Source of the DNA: DATFJZ01 sp046482845
GTDB taxonomy: Bacteria; Desulfobacterota; Desulfobacteria; Desulfobacterales; Desulfobacteraceae
DNA: 27,891 nt
NCBI GenBank assembly: GCA_046482845.1
Contig: JAWOEJ010000345.1
Location: 1 to 27,891, forward strand
Reading direction: 5' to 3'
The notes under the pieces are model-generated. The model searched no databases, was not told the origin of the DNA, and worked only from the letters and a program-made list of their open reading frames with translations. Within the stretch, counting starts at the first letter, position 1; each line of letters starts with the position of its first letter. Shown piece by piece: positions 1-7,994 of this stretch. Made by a program: the position numbers and the translations under genes.

Positions 1-2
1 AT

Positions 3-857
3 TATGCAACGCCCGAAACCGCTGAAATCGGTAACCGGCTAATCAAAGAAACCATTGCCGAATATACCAGAAAAATTGCCGTTGAATTCAAGGTGGTGGG
101 GCTGATGAATATTCAGTACGCCATCTGCAATGATATTGTATATATCCTTGAAGCCAATCCCAGGGCGTCAAGAACCGTTCCCCTTGTATCAAAAGTATGC
201 AATATTTCCATGGCACGGCTTGCCACCCAGGTCATGCTCGGCAGAAAGCTGTCAGAGCTTAATCTTGAAAAACATGACATAAAGTATTTTGGAGTCAAGG
301 AAGCTGTTTTTCCGTTTAATATGTTTCCTGAGGTTGATCCGGTTCTTGGGCCTGAAATGAGGTCCACAGGCGAAGTCCTTGGGCTGTCAGATTCTTTCGG
401 GCTTGCCTTTTTCAAGTCCCAGGAAGCAGCCAATGTTTCTCTTCCCCTTTCAGGGAGTGTTTTGATTACAGTGGCAGATCTTGACAAGGGTTTTGTTCTT
501 GAAGCCGCGCGTCTTTTAAAAGATCTTGGATTTACAGTTTTTTCAACAAAAGGCACAGCTGCTTTTCTTCTGGATAATGGAATAGTGTCAAACGTTCTGT
601 CCAAAATCGGACATGGCCGCCCTGATATTGTTGATGCAATGAAAAACGGCGATATCCATCTGGTCATCAACACCCCCAGCGGCAAGGAAAGCCAGGAAGA
701 TGATTCCTATATCAGAAAAACAGCCATCCGGTTTAATATTCCCTATATTACCACCACTGCGGCAGCCCTTGCAGCTGCCAGAGGCATTAAGGCGAGAAAA
801 GCCAACGGCACCATAAAGGTCTGTTCGATCCAGGATCATCATAAAAAAATTGAATAA
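3..857 (+). CDS. carB: Carbamoyl-phosphate synthase large chain, C-terminal part (partial)
   Basis: This is the 3' end of carB; the reading frame is open to the left edge, with the first whole codon at position 3, so about 284 residues are present of a protein usually near 1,070. CarB makes carbamoyl phosphate from bicarbonate, ammonia (from the CarA glutaminase) and two ATP, for pyrimidine and arginine synthesis in the cytosol. Visible are the end of the second ATP-grasp domain (GLMNIQYA, then LEANPRASRTVPLVSK, the conserved metal/ATP site) and the complete C-terminal MGS-like allosteric domain from SVLITVADLDKG onward, with TKGTAAFL and the HLVINTPSGK loop. The next gene is 172 bp away and unrelated, so carB probably ends its transcription unit here. 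The family call is secure. Confidence 0.97.
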   Translation, partial: YATPETAEIGNRLIKETIAEYTRKIAVEFKVVGLMNIQYAICNDIVYILEANPRASRTVPLVSKVCNISMARLATQVMLGRKLSELNLEKHDIKYFGVKEAVFPFNMFPEVDPVLGPEMRSTGEVLGLSDSFGLAFFKSQEAANVSLPLSGSVLITVADLDKGFVLEAARLLKDLGFTVFSTKGTAAFLLDNGIVSNVLSKIGHGRPDIVDAMKNGDIHLVINTPSGKESQEDDSYIRKTAIRFNIPYITTTAAALAAARGIKARKANGTIKVCSIQDHHKKIE

Positions 858-1029
858 ATATCAATTTTCCCGGCTCAACAGTTTCTTTTATGTTGAATTT
901 ATCCCTTTTCCTAGTGTATATCTTTATGATGTGTTAATGTTCGATGATCGGGAAGTCAGAACAGGACAGGCAATCAATACCTTTGTAAAGTGATCTTTAT
1001 AAAAACCGGTAAGGGAAAATCAAACAGGG

Positions 1030-1812
1030 ATGTCAAACACATCTATTAGTCCTTCACAGTACAGAAAGCTTTCCAGTCTGGTTTACAGGGAGTCAGGCAT
1101 AGTTCTCAACGAATCCAAGTTTGAGCTGTTAAGGGCAAGGCTTGGCAAGCGGATGCGCCAGACAGGAACAGGCAGTCCCTCTGAGTATATCCGCCTGATT
1201 GACAGTGATAAAGATGAGTTTTTGTCCTTTATTGATGTTATAACCACAAACCATACTTTTTTTTACAGAGAGAACAAGCATTGTGAATATATTGTCAAAA
1301 CCCTGAACACCACCTGTCCTTTAAAAATATGGAGCGCTGCATCCTCCAGTGGAGAAGAGGCCTATTCCCTTGCGGTGCAGCTCATTGACAATTCCTTTAA
1401 ATTCAAGATTTTTGGTTCTGATATTTCCGATTCCATGCTTGACATAGCAAGAAGAGGGGTTTATCCGGTTTCAAAAGTCACATCTGTACCCCGGCAGACC
1501 CTTTATACCTATTTCCAGAAAGGAAATGGGAAATGGCATGACCATGTCAGGGTAAAGTCCCATGTCAGAGACCATGTGACATTTGGAAAATACAATCTCA
1601 TAAGTGATGCTCCATTTGATACCTTTGACATTATATTCTGCCGGAATGTAATGATATATTTTGACAGTCCCACCCGGCAGCGGGTAATTGACAACCTGAG
1701 TCAGGCCCTTAACCCCGGGGGATATTTTTTTGTAGGGCTTTCAGAAAGCCTTCAGGGGCTGAAACATGAACTTCAAACAATAATGCCCAGCGGTTACAGG
1801 AAAAAGAGTTGA
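1030..1812 (+). CDS. cheR: CheR, chemoreceptor glutamate O-methyltransferase
   Basis: CheR transfers methyl groups from S-adenosylmethionine to glutamates of chemoreceptors, the adaptation step opposed by CheB. The 260-residue length is normal. An N-terminal helical domain contains the substrate-facing ITTNHTFFYR stretch (about residues 71-80). The SAM-binding Rossmann domain follows with WSAASSSGEEAYSLA (101-115), the acidic GSDIS (129-133) and FCRNVMIYFD (203-212), all typical of CheR. The ATG at 1030 is chosen because the conserved N-terminal domain starts right after it; the ribosome site is weak (GGGA near 1013). It is the first gene of a che block and its stop codon shares a base with the cheD start, so the two are translationally coupled. 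No receptor gene is in the window, so the target is unknown. Confidence 0.96.
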   Translation: MSNTSISPSQYRKLSSLVYRESGIVLNESKFELLRARLGKRMRQTGTGSPSEYIRLIDSDKDEFLSFIDVITTNHTFFYRENKHCEYIVKTLNTTCPLKIWSAASSSGEEAYSLAVQLIDNSFKFKIFGSDISDSMLDIARRGVYPVSKVTSVPRQTLYTYFQKGNGKWHDHVRVKSHVRDHVTFGKYNLISDAPFDTFDIIFCRNVMIYFDSPTRQRVIDNLSQALNPGGYFFVGLSESLQGLKHELQTIMPSGYRKKS

Positions 1813-2321
1813 TGACCTCAGCGGATTATTTTACAAAATCACCTGATACGTATAATTATTTTCTACAGCCGGGATATATTTATGTGCCTGACAGGGGAGT
1901 AACCATATCAACGGTTATTGGGTCCAGTGTTTCAGTGACGGTGTATGACAGAAAGAGAAAAATCGGGGGGATGAATCATTTTCAATTCCCTTTTATTACA
2001 GGAAAAGACAGCACCACTGCCCTTTACGGCAATGTGGCAACTGCTGCACTGATCAAAATGATTCTTGTTCAGGGGTCTAAAAAAAAACATATAGAGGCCC
2101 AGATTTTCGGAGGTGCTCACAATCAAACATTTTGCAGAAAAAATATTGGCATAGAAAATATTGAGATTGCAAAAAAAGTTTTGCTACATAAAAATATATC
2201 TGTTATTTCAGAAGATACGGGCGGTGCAAAGGGAAGGAAAATTGTTTTTAATACCAGCACCAATGAAATTGCCGTTTTAAAAGTAGACAGCCTCAGAAGT
2301 GAAGACTGGTATCCGTATTAA
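1812..2321 (+). CDS. cheD: CheD-family protein with Ser at the catalytic Cys position
   Basis: CheD deamidates glutamines of chemoreceptors using a Cys-His-Thr site, and in many bacteria it partners the phosphatase CheC. The fold signature is clear: STVIGSSVSVTVYD (residues 33-46) followed by GGMNHFQFP (52-60), with the conserved His at 56. Other members normally read GSC-V in the first motif; here the codon at 1926-1928 is AGT, giving Ser39 in place of the nucleophile. Deamidase activity is therefore doubtful. Length (169 residues) is normal and the rest of the domain is intact, so this is not a decayed gene. I start at ATG 1812, which overlaps the cheR stop as TGATG and has an AGGA/AAGAG site upstream; a TTG three bases earlier is the alternative. 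No CheC gene is visible. Confidence 0.9.
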   Translation: MTSADYFTKSPDTYNYFLQPGYIYVPDRGVTISTVIGSSVSVTVYDRKRKIGGMNHFQFPFITGKDSTTALYGNVATAALIKMILVQGSKKKHIEAQIFGGAHNQTFCRKNIGIENIEIAKKVLLHKNISVISEDTGGAKGRKIVFNTSTNEIAVLKVDSLRSEDWYPY

Positions 2322-2469
2322 AGCAAAAAGGTGGTATGGTTTCATGGGCCTGGCTGTGAGGATAATGCACCGCAATGGTTATGGGCAGACGGTTTTCCAC
2401 GGCAGGCAATCCAGGGCTTTGCTGTAAAATTTTAAGAATGCATAATAAAACGGAGATGTTAAAGCTATT

Positions 2470-5121
2470 ATGGAAAATTCTGTTGACACCCTTTTAGACA
2501 CCCTTTTACAGGATACAGCGCTTGAGTTTGTTTTGATTGATTCTTCTGAACCGGATATGCTGTCTGAACTGCAGCCGAAGTTTGAAGAAATTTATGAAAA
2601 ATCAAAGGCACTGCAGATGGAAGAATTATCAGAAAAGGTCTGCAATGCCCTGTCTCTTACCGGTGATATTCTGGAAGGCAGAACAGCAGATATTGACACA
2701 GGCTTTAAAGCTCTCGGAGATATCATATCAGAAATGGCAGCAGATTTTCGTAATTTTAAAGGAACAGAGCCCTTGAATATAAAAGAAGATGCTGTACAGG
2801 ACAGGCAGGTGGAACAGGAAGGAAGTGCTGAAGAAAAAGGCGCAGTAATTGAAGAAGCCGAAGGGCCAGATGCAGCAGACGGGCCAGACCCTGAGGTTTT
2901 TAAAAAAGCCGAGTCCTGTATCCGGCAGTTCAGGGAAGAAATCGGCAGTCTCTGTTACGGGGAAACCAAGAGTTTAAAGGCCATGCTGGATACCCTGGAT
3001 TCCCTTTCCAAAACCTTTGAAGCCCTTCATTCAACCACTTTTCTTGATGTGTTAACCCACTGCAGAACCTGTGTTGAGGCAATGATCGCCAATGAAAACT
3101 ACAATACCACGCCCCTTGAAGACGGACTGAACCTGCTTAAAGCCATTTTGATAAGCCTGAAAAAGGATGAGGATTTCCAGTTTGATATTTCAGATACCAT
3201 TGAGGTGCTTACCCGGCAGTCTCTGGCGGAGAAAAAAGAGGAAACAGCCGACAAAAAAGCGCTTAAGCAGGACAGTCAGCCGGCAGCAGTTCCCGGGGCA
3301 GAATCAGATCAGACAGGTGATAAAAACCAGGCAGACGTTCAGACCCAGGACAGTCCTGCGGCCCTGTCGGAGGAGGACTGTGAGATACTCACTGATTTTA
3401 TTTCCGAGGCAGAGGACAATTTATCCACAATAGAGATTAATCTTGTGGACCTGGAGCAGAATCCAGAGGACAGTGAAATTATTAATAATATTTTCAGACC
3501 CTTTCATACGATAAAAGGGGTTGCCGGGTTTCTCAATCTGACCAAGATAAACCGCCTTTCCCATACCACTGAAACCTTTCTGGACAGTGCCCGAAGCGGG
3601 GAATTTATCATTAACGACCGGGCCACGGATGCGGTTCTGGAATCTGTGGATCTTTTGAAAAAGCTGCTTGAAAGGGTAAGTCAGGGGCTGGCCAGGGGCC
3701 TGCAGCCCAGGGATCATGATATTGATATTGAAAATCTGAGGCATAAACTTCAAGCCCTTCAGGTTGATATGGCGGGCAGTGGAAAAGAACCCCTGGGAGA
3801 GATTCTTGTCAAAAAAGGGGTTATGGATGAACAGGCTGTTAATGATTCTCTGGATATACAGCAGCAGACGCCTGAAAAACGGATAGGTGAAATTTTCATT
3901 GACGAGCAAAAGGCCGATGCCAGGGAAGTGGCGTCCGCCCTTATGGATCAGAAGGTCAGGAAAAAAGCAGTCACCGCCCAGGTAAAGGTGGAAACCGGGA
4001 AACTCGATGACCTTGTAGACCTTGCCGGGGAGCTTGTCATTGCCCAGTCCATGCTTAAACAAAAGGCAGATATGATTGCCGGCCTTGCCCAGAGCATGGG
4101 GCATCTTGGACAGATTATTTCAAATATTCAAAATGTGGCCATGTCCATGCGCATGGTGCCCATTAAATCTACTTTTATGAAGATGATCCGCCTGGTAAGG
4201 GATCTTTCCAGGAAATCAAAAAAAGAAGTGGATCTTGTCATGTCTGGTGAGGACACGGAGATTGACAGAAATGTGGTGGATGCGCTGTATGAACCCCTGG
4301 TCCACATGATAAGAAATTCCGCAGACCATGGTGTTGAAAACCAGAAGGAGCGCGCCGATAAGGGAAAACCGGTAAAGGGGACCATCTCTTTAAGCGCCTA
4401 TCACCGGGGCGGCAATATCATTATTGAAATTGAAGATGACGGCAGGGGACTGGACCGGGACACCATACTTAAAAAAGCCCTGTCAACGGGAATTGTTTTT
4501 TCCGGGGAAAAATTGTCAGACAGTGAGGTCTATGAATTGATCATGAAACCCGGATTTTCCACTTCTGAAAAAATAACCGATGTCTCGGGCCGGGGAGTTG
4601 GCATGGATGTGGTTAAAAAAGGGCTTGAAAAACTCCGGGGCAGCCTTGCCATTGATTCATCACCGGGGAAGGGGACAAAATTTACCATATCCCTGCCGCT
4701 GACCCTGGCCATCATAGACGGAATGCTGGTGAGGGTGGGTAATGAACGGTATGTGATTCCTACAATGGCCATACAGAGATCCTTTAAACCAAAAAGGGAT
4801 CAGTGCTTTTCCGTTGAGGGAAAAGGTGAAATGATTTCGGACCGCAATACACTGATTCCTCTTATTTCCATGGAAGATATCTGCAGCACACCCTGTGATG
4901 CCAAAAAACCATGGGAAGGTCTGGTCATTGTTGTTGAGGCAAAGGATGAGCAGCGTGGAATTCTTATAGATGAACTGCTGGGCAAGGATGAATATGTGAT
5001 AAAAAGCCTTGGCGGAAGCCTGGAAGCTGTAAAGGGGTTTTCCGGTGGTGCGATCCTTGCCGACGGAAAAGTGGGGCTTATTCTTGATATACATGATATG
5101 TTCAAACTGGCTTCAATGTAA
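2470..5121 (+). CDS. cheA: CheA chemotaxis histidine kinase with extended N-terminus and MshEN-like insert
   Basis: CheA autophosphorylates on its Hpt domain and passes phosphate to CheY and CheB. At 883 residues it is longer than usual (about 650-750). Domains in order: an acidic helical N-terminal region (1-290) with two helical segments but no Hpt His motif; Hpt domain with FHTIKGVAGF and phospho-acceptor His346; a tandem MshEN-like motif (441-464 and 471-494) where a P2 domain would be; dimerisation domain from about 510 (ETGKLDDLVDLAGELVIAQ); HATPase with the N box HMIRNSADHGVE (Asn616), then DDGRGLD and GRGVGMDVV; and a C-terminal CheW-like domain (about 745-883). The kinase core looks intact. 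It lies 148 bp after cheD and 20 bp before cheB. The nearest ribosome site (GGAG, 2453-2456) is rather far from the ATG. Confidence 0.96.
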   Translation: MENSVDTLLDTLLQDTALEFVLIDSSEPDMLSELQPKFEEIYEKSKALQMEELSEKVCNALSLTGDILEGRTADIDTGFKALGDIISEMAADFRNFKGTEPLNIKEDAVQDRQVEQEGSAEEKGAVIEEAEGPDAADGPDPEVFKKAESCIRQFREEIGSLCYGETKSLKAMLDTLDSLSKTFEALHSTTFLDVLTHCRTCVEAMIANENYNTTPLEDGLNLLKAILISLKKDEDFQFDISDTIEVLTRQSLAEKKEETADKKALKQDSQPAAVPGAESDQTGDKNQADVQTQDSPAALSEEDCEILTDFISEAEDNLSTIEINLVDLEQNPEDSEIINNIFRPFHTIKGVAGFLNLTKINRLSHTTETFLDSARSGEFIINDRATDAVLESVDLLKKLLERVSQGLARGLQPRDHDIDIENLRHKLQALQVDMAGSGKEPLGEILVKKGVMDEQAVNDSLDIQQQTPEKRIGEIFIDEQKADAREVASALMDQKVRKKAVTAQVKVETGKLDDLVDLAGELVIAQSMLKQKADMIAGLAQSMGHLGQIISNIQNVAMSMRMVPIKSTFMKMIRLVRDLSRKSKKEVDLVMSGEDTEIDRNVVDALYEPLVHMIRNSADHGVENQKERADKGKPVKGTISLSAYHRGGNIIIEIEDDGRGLDRDTILKKALSTGIVFSGEKLSDSEVYELIMKPGFSTSEKITDVSGRGVGMDVVKKGLEKLRGSLAIDSSPGKGTKFTISLPLTLAIIDGMLVRVGNERYVIPTMAIQRSFKPKRDQCFSVEGKGEMISDRNTLIPLISMEDICSTPCDAKKPWEGLVIVVEAKDEQRGILIDELLGKDEYVIKSLGGSLEAVKGFSGGAILADGKVGLILDIHDMFKLASM

Positions 5122-5141
5122 TCAGGATAAGGAGAAAAATT

Positions 5142-6194
5142 TTGGCCAGAAAAATAAGAGTGCTTGTGGTTGATGATTCAGCTGTTGTCAGAAAAGTGTT
5201 TTTTGAACAGCTGTCAAAGGAGAAAGATATTGAGGTCGTCGGTACCGCGCCCAATCCTTATATAGCCAGGGATAAAATAGTAAAATTGAAGCCCGACGTG
5301 GTCACCCTTGACATTGAAATGCCCAGGATGGACGGGATTACGTTTTTGAAAAAATTAATGGTTTACTACCCCCTGCCGATAATTATTGTCAGTTCCCTGA
5401 CCATAAAGGGCAGTGATGTTGCCCTTGAAGCCCTTTCCCTTGGCGCCCTTGAAGTGATCGCAAAACCCGGATCTGCGTATTCTGTGGATGAAATGGGGAT
5501 GCAGCTGGCAGAGAAAATAAGGGCGGTCAGCTGTGTTAACGTCAAGCCTGTGAACCAAAAGAAAAAAATGTTTGAAAATCATGTGCCAAAGGTGGCGGCC
5601 CGGGCCATGACAGCAACAACAGACAAGGTGATTGCCATTGGTGCATCCACCGGGGGAACCGAAGCCATTGTAAAGGTTTTGACAAAACTGCCTCAGAATT
5701 CCCCGGGCATAGTGATTGTTCAACATATGCCTGCCCAGTTTACAAAATCCTTTGCAGACCGTCTTGACTCTCTTTGCCCCTTTAAGGTTAAAGAAGCAGA
5801 GGACGGTGATACTGTTCAGAACGGAACAGCTCTTATTGCGCCGGGCAATTTTCACATGCTGCTTAAAAGAAGCGGCGCCAGATACTACGTCAATGTTAAA
5901 AAAGGCCCCATGGTTCATCACCAGCGGCCGGCTGTGGATGTGCTGTTCAAGTCAGTGGCCGCTTATGCCGGAGCCAATGCCCTTGGCATCATTCTGACAG
6001 GCATGGGACAGGACGGCGCGGCCGGTCTGCTTAACATGAAGCAGGCCGGTGCAGTCACCATTGCCCAGGATGAAAAATCATGTGTGGTTTACGGGATGCC
6101 AAAGGAAGCGGTTGCCTGTGGTGCAGTGGATTATATTCAGGATATCAACAATATTGCCAGGAAAGCTGTGTTTCTTTTGAACGGGAGGAGTTGA
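5142..6194 (+). CDS. cheB: CheB, receptor methylesterase/deamidase response regulator
   Basis: CheB removes methyl groups from chemoreceptors (and usually also deamidates them) when phosphorylated by CheA. Residues 1-120 are a receiver domain with VVDDS (Asp11, Asp12) and phospho-acceptor Asp57 in TLDIEMPRMDG. Residues about 160-345 are the esterase with its full Ser-His-Asp triad: Ser169 in GASTGGTEAI, His195 in IVQHMP and Asp291 in GMGQDGAAG. The length of 350 is normal. The start is TTG at 5142, supported by AAGGAG (5129-5134) at good spacing and by the receiver domain beginning immediately after. Because CheB can deamidate receptors, it could cover for the neighbouring CheD that lacks its catalytic Cys; this is inference. 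Confidence 0.97.
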   Translation: MARKIRVLVVDDSAVVRKVFFEQLSKEKDIEVVGTAPNPYIARDKIVKLKPDVVTLDIEMPRMDGITFLKKLMVYYPLPIIIVSSLTIKGSDVALEALSLGALEVIAKPGSAYSVDEMGMQLAEKIRAVSCVNVKPVNQKKKMFENHVPKVAARAMTATTDKVIAIGASTGGTEAIVKVLTKLPQNSPGIVIVQHMPAQFTKSFADRLDSLCPFKVKEAEDGDTVQNGTALIAPGNFHMLLKRSGARYYVNVKKGPMVHHQRPAVDVLFKSVAAYAGANALGIILTGMGQDGAAGLLNMKQAGAVTIAQDEKSCVVYGMPKEAVACGAVDYIQDINNIARKAVFLLNGRS

Positions 6195-6266
6195 ACGTAA
6201 AGAGGTGAATAAATAGCGTTAAGTTCTGGATCAATAATTTAATTGTGAATCAAAACAGGTGAATTT

Positions 6267-6653
6267 ATGTCGGAAAAAAAAATTCTGGTGGTGGATGATG
6301 ACGAAGAGATTCTGTCTCTCATGAAACAGATTTTTACCCGGGCAGGGTATAATGTAATTCTTGCGGAAAATGCGGAGAAAGCGCTGGAGATTCTGGAAAC
6401 GGAAAATATTTATGTTTTTTTTCTGGACCTTAATCTTCCTGGTATGAATGGCCTTGAACTGTGCAGAGAAATCCGAAAAAATATGCCCATGGCCATTATT
6501 CACGCGGTAACCGGATACGCTTCCCTTTTTGAATTGTCTGATTCAAGGGATGCGGGGTTTGATGATTATTTCAACAAGCCGGTCAAGCTTTCCCTGCTGT
6601 TAAAAGCCGCAGAAAATGCCTTTGAAAAACATGAGCGCTGGAAAAAAAAATAG
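6267..6653 (+). CDS. Single-domain response regulator (CheY-like)
   Basis: This is a stand-alone receiver domain of 128 residues without an output domain. All phosphorylation residues are present: acidic pair Asp10-Asp11 (VVDDDEE), phospho-acceptor Asp54 in FFLDLNLPGMNG, Thr82 in AVTGYAS and Lys104 in NKPV. It follows cheB by 72 bp on the same strand, so the simplest reading is that it receives phosphate from the CheA encoded upstream, either as the motor/output regulator or as a phosphate sink. The next gene (tilS) is unrelated, so this ends the che block. It could equally be a partner of an unlinked kinase; sequence alone does not decide, so I give no gene symbol. Confidence 0.93.
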   Translation: MSEKKILVVDDDEEILSLMKQIFTRAGYNVILAENAEKALEILETENIYVFFLDLNLPGMNGLELCREIRKNMPMAIIHAVTGYASLFELSDSRDAGFDDYFNKPVKLSLLLKAAENAFEKHERWKKK

Positions 6654-6799
6654 CTGCCCATCACACCCTCCCCGGGTAAAAAAGACCAGGTCCGGTTGTT
6701 TTGGATTTGATTTTTGTGTCAAAATCAGTCTGTTTGCCGGTATCGGACAGGACAATGTGTTTAGAATTAAAGATGAACCAAAATCAAAACAGGAAAGAT

Positions 6800-7840
6800 A
6801 TGGCTTATACGGCAATGAAGACCATTGACCGGTATAATATGATTGATTTTAAGGATTCCCTTCTTTTAGGTGTTTCAGGAGGCCCTGATTCTGTGGCCCT
6901 TTTTCTGTTTCTGGTTGAAATAAGCGAAGAATTCCAGTTAAAACTGGGCGTGGCCCATGTAAATCATAATTTAAGGGGAAACGATTCTCATAGAGATGCT
7001 GTTTTTGTTCAATCCCTTACAGAAAAATACAGACTGCCTTTTTTTCTTTTAGATGAAGATGTTAAAACCATTGCTGAAACAAGGAGAAAATCCCTTGAAG
7101 AAACAGCAAGGGAGGTTCGTTATGCTTTTTTTAAAAAAATATGCAGTCAGGAAAAATTTTTAAAACTTGCCCTGGGTCATACCCGCAATGACAATGCAGA
7201 GCAGGTGTTAATGAATTTTTTAAGGGGAAGCGGCACTGCCGGTCTCTGCGGTATTCCTCCTGTGCGGGATCACTGGGTTGTCCGTCCTCTGATTGACATT
7301 TCCCGAAAAACAATTCTTGAATTTTTAGAGGAAAAAGCGCAGAATTATGTTATGGATCAGTCAAACCAGGATCAGTGTTTTTTAAGAAACAGAATCCGGC
7401 ATTCACTGCTGCCCTGTTTACAGAAAAACTATAACCCCAATATCATTGACTCCCTTAACCGGTTGAGCAGAATACTTAAGGATGACCATCAATGGATGGA
7501 AAAAGAAGCGGCATATTATTTTACAAGGGCTTTGAAACTGAAAACCAGGAAACGTGTGGAACTTTCTTTGACTGCTTTCAAGCAGATGGACCCTGCCCTG
7601 GCAAAAAGGGTTGTACGACATGCCATTAAAGAGGTAAAAAACAATCTTCGGCGGATTACCCTGGTTCACATTGAAGCGGTTACGGCCTTGATTTTTTCCA
7701 GAGAAAAGGGGAAATCACTTGATTTACCGGATAGAATAAGGGTTTTTATTACAAAAGAAGGAATCTGCATAAAAAAAGAAGACATGGACCTGCGCAGGCT
7801 TGGGAGATTGAAAAAAGAAGGTAAGGTTTTTCTTGCCTAA
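6800..7840 (+). CDS. tilS: tRNA(Ile)-lysidine synthase
   Basis: TilS attaches lysine to C34 of tRNA-Ile(CAU), using ATP, so that the tRNA reads AUA codons as isoleucine; it is normally essential. The PP-loop SGGPDS is at residues 26-31, followed by AHVNHNLRG and the RNDNAEQVLMNFLRGSG stretch that defines the family, then RNRIRH. At 346 residues it resembles the shorter TilS forms rather than the roughly 430-residue E. coli enzyme. The frame extends upstream to 6701; I choose ATG 6800 because it has AGGA at 6791-6794 with a 5-base spacer and leaves the usual short lead to the PP-loop. ATG 6773 or 6815 are alternatives. It lies between the che block and ftsH, a common neighbour of tilS. Confidence 0.94.
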   Translation: MAYTAMKTIDRYNMIDFKDSLLLGVSGGPDSVALFLFLVEISEEFQLKLGVAHVNHNLRGNDSHRDAVFVQSLTEKYRLPFFLLDEDVKTIAETRRKSLEETAREVRYAFFKKICSQEKFLKLALGHTRNDNAEQVLMNFLRGSGTAGLCGIPPVRDHWVVRPLIDISRKTILEFLEEKAQNYVMDQSNQDQCFLRNRIRHSLLPCLQKNYNPNIIDSLNRLSRILKDDHQWMEKEAAYYFTRALKLKTRKRVELSLTAFKQMDPALAKRVVRHAIKEVKNNLRRITLVHIEAVTALIFSREKGKSLDLPDRIRVFITKEGICIKKEDMDLRRLGRLKKEGKVFLA

Positions 7841-7860
7841 TCACAATTCATGTTTATAAT
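7833..7860 (+). promoter_or_regulatory. Possible sigma-70-type promoter for ftsH
   Basis: TTGCCT (7833-7838) and a perfect TATAAT (7855-7860) are 16 bases apart, just past and overlapping the tilS stop, 135 bp upstream of the ftsH start. The 154-bp gap between tilS and ftsH makes a separate promoter plausible. It is a match to consensus only; no other evidence. Confidence 0.35.
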
Positions 7861-7994
7861 GATCTGTGCAGGCTTTGATTTTTGTTTTCAGTTTTCAATG
7901 GCGGATAATGGACATGCGCTGTTGTATGACTGCATTTTTTTTATGTTTTAAAAATCAGATAATTAAAAATTAATACATAGAAGAGGAAATACTT

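Noticed and set aside
846..868. AT-only inverted repeat AAAATTGA/TCAATTTT around the carB stop
   Set aside because: The stem is weak, has no GC pairs of note and no T run after it, so I do not call a terminator.
939..1010. Possible fourth copy of the palindromic repeat (TTCGATGATCGGGAAG upstream of cheR)
   Set aside because: Only the short GATGATC core matches; no convincing right arm or inner segment could be aligned.
6701..6799. Longer tilS start at 6701
   Set aside because: It would add 33 residues before the normal N-terminus with no family resemblance and no ribosome site; ATG 6800 fits better.
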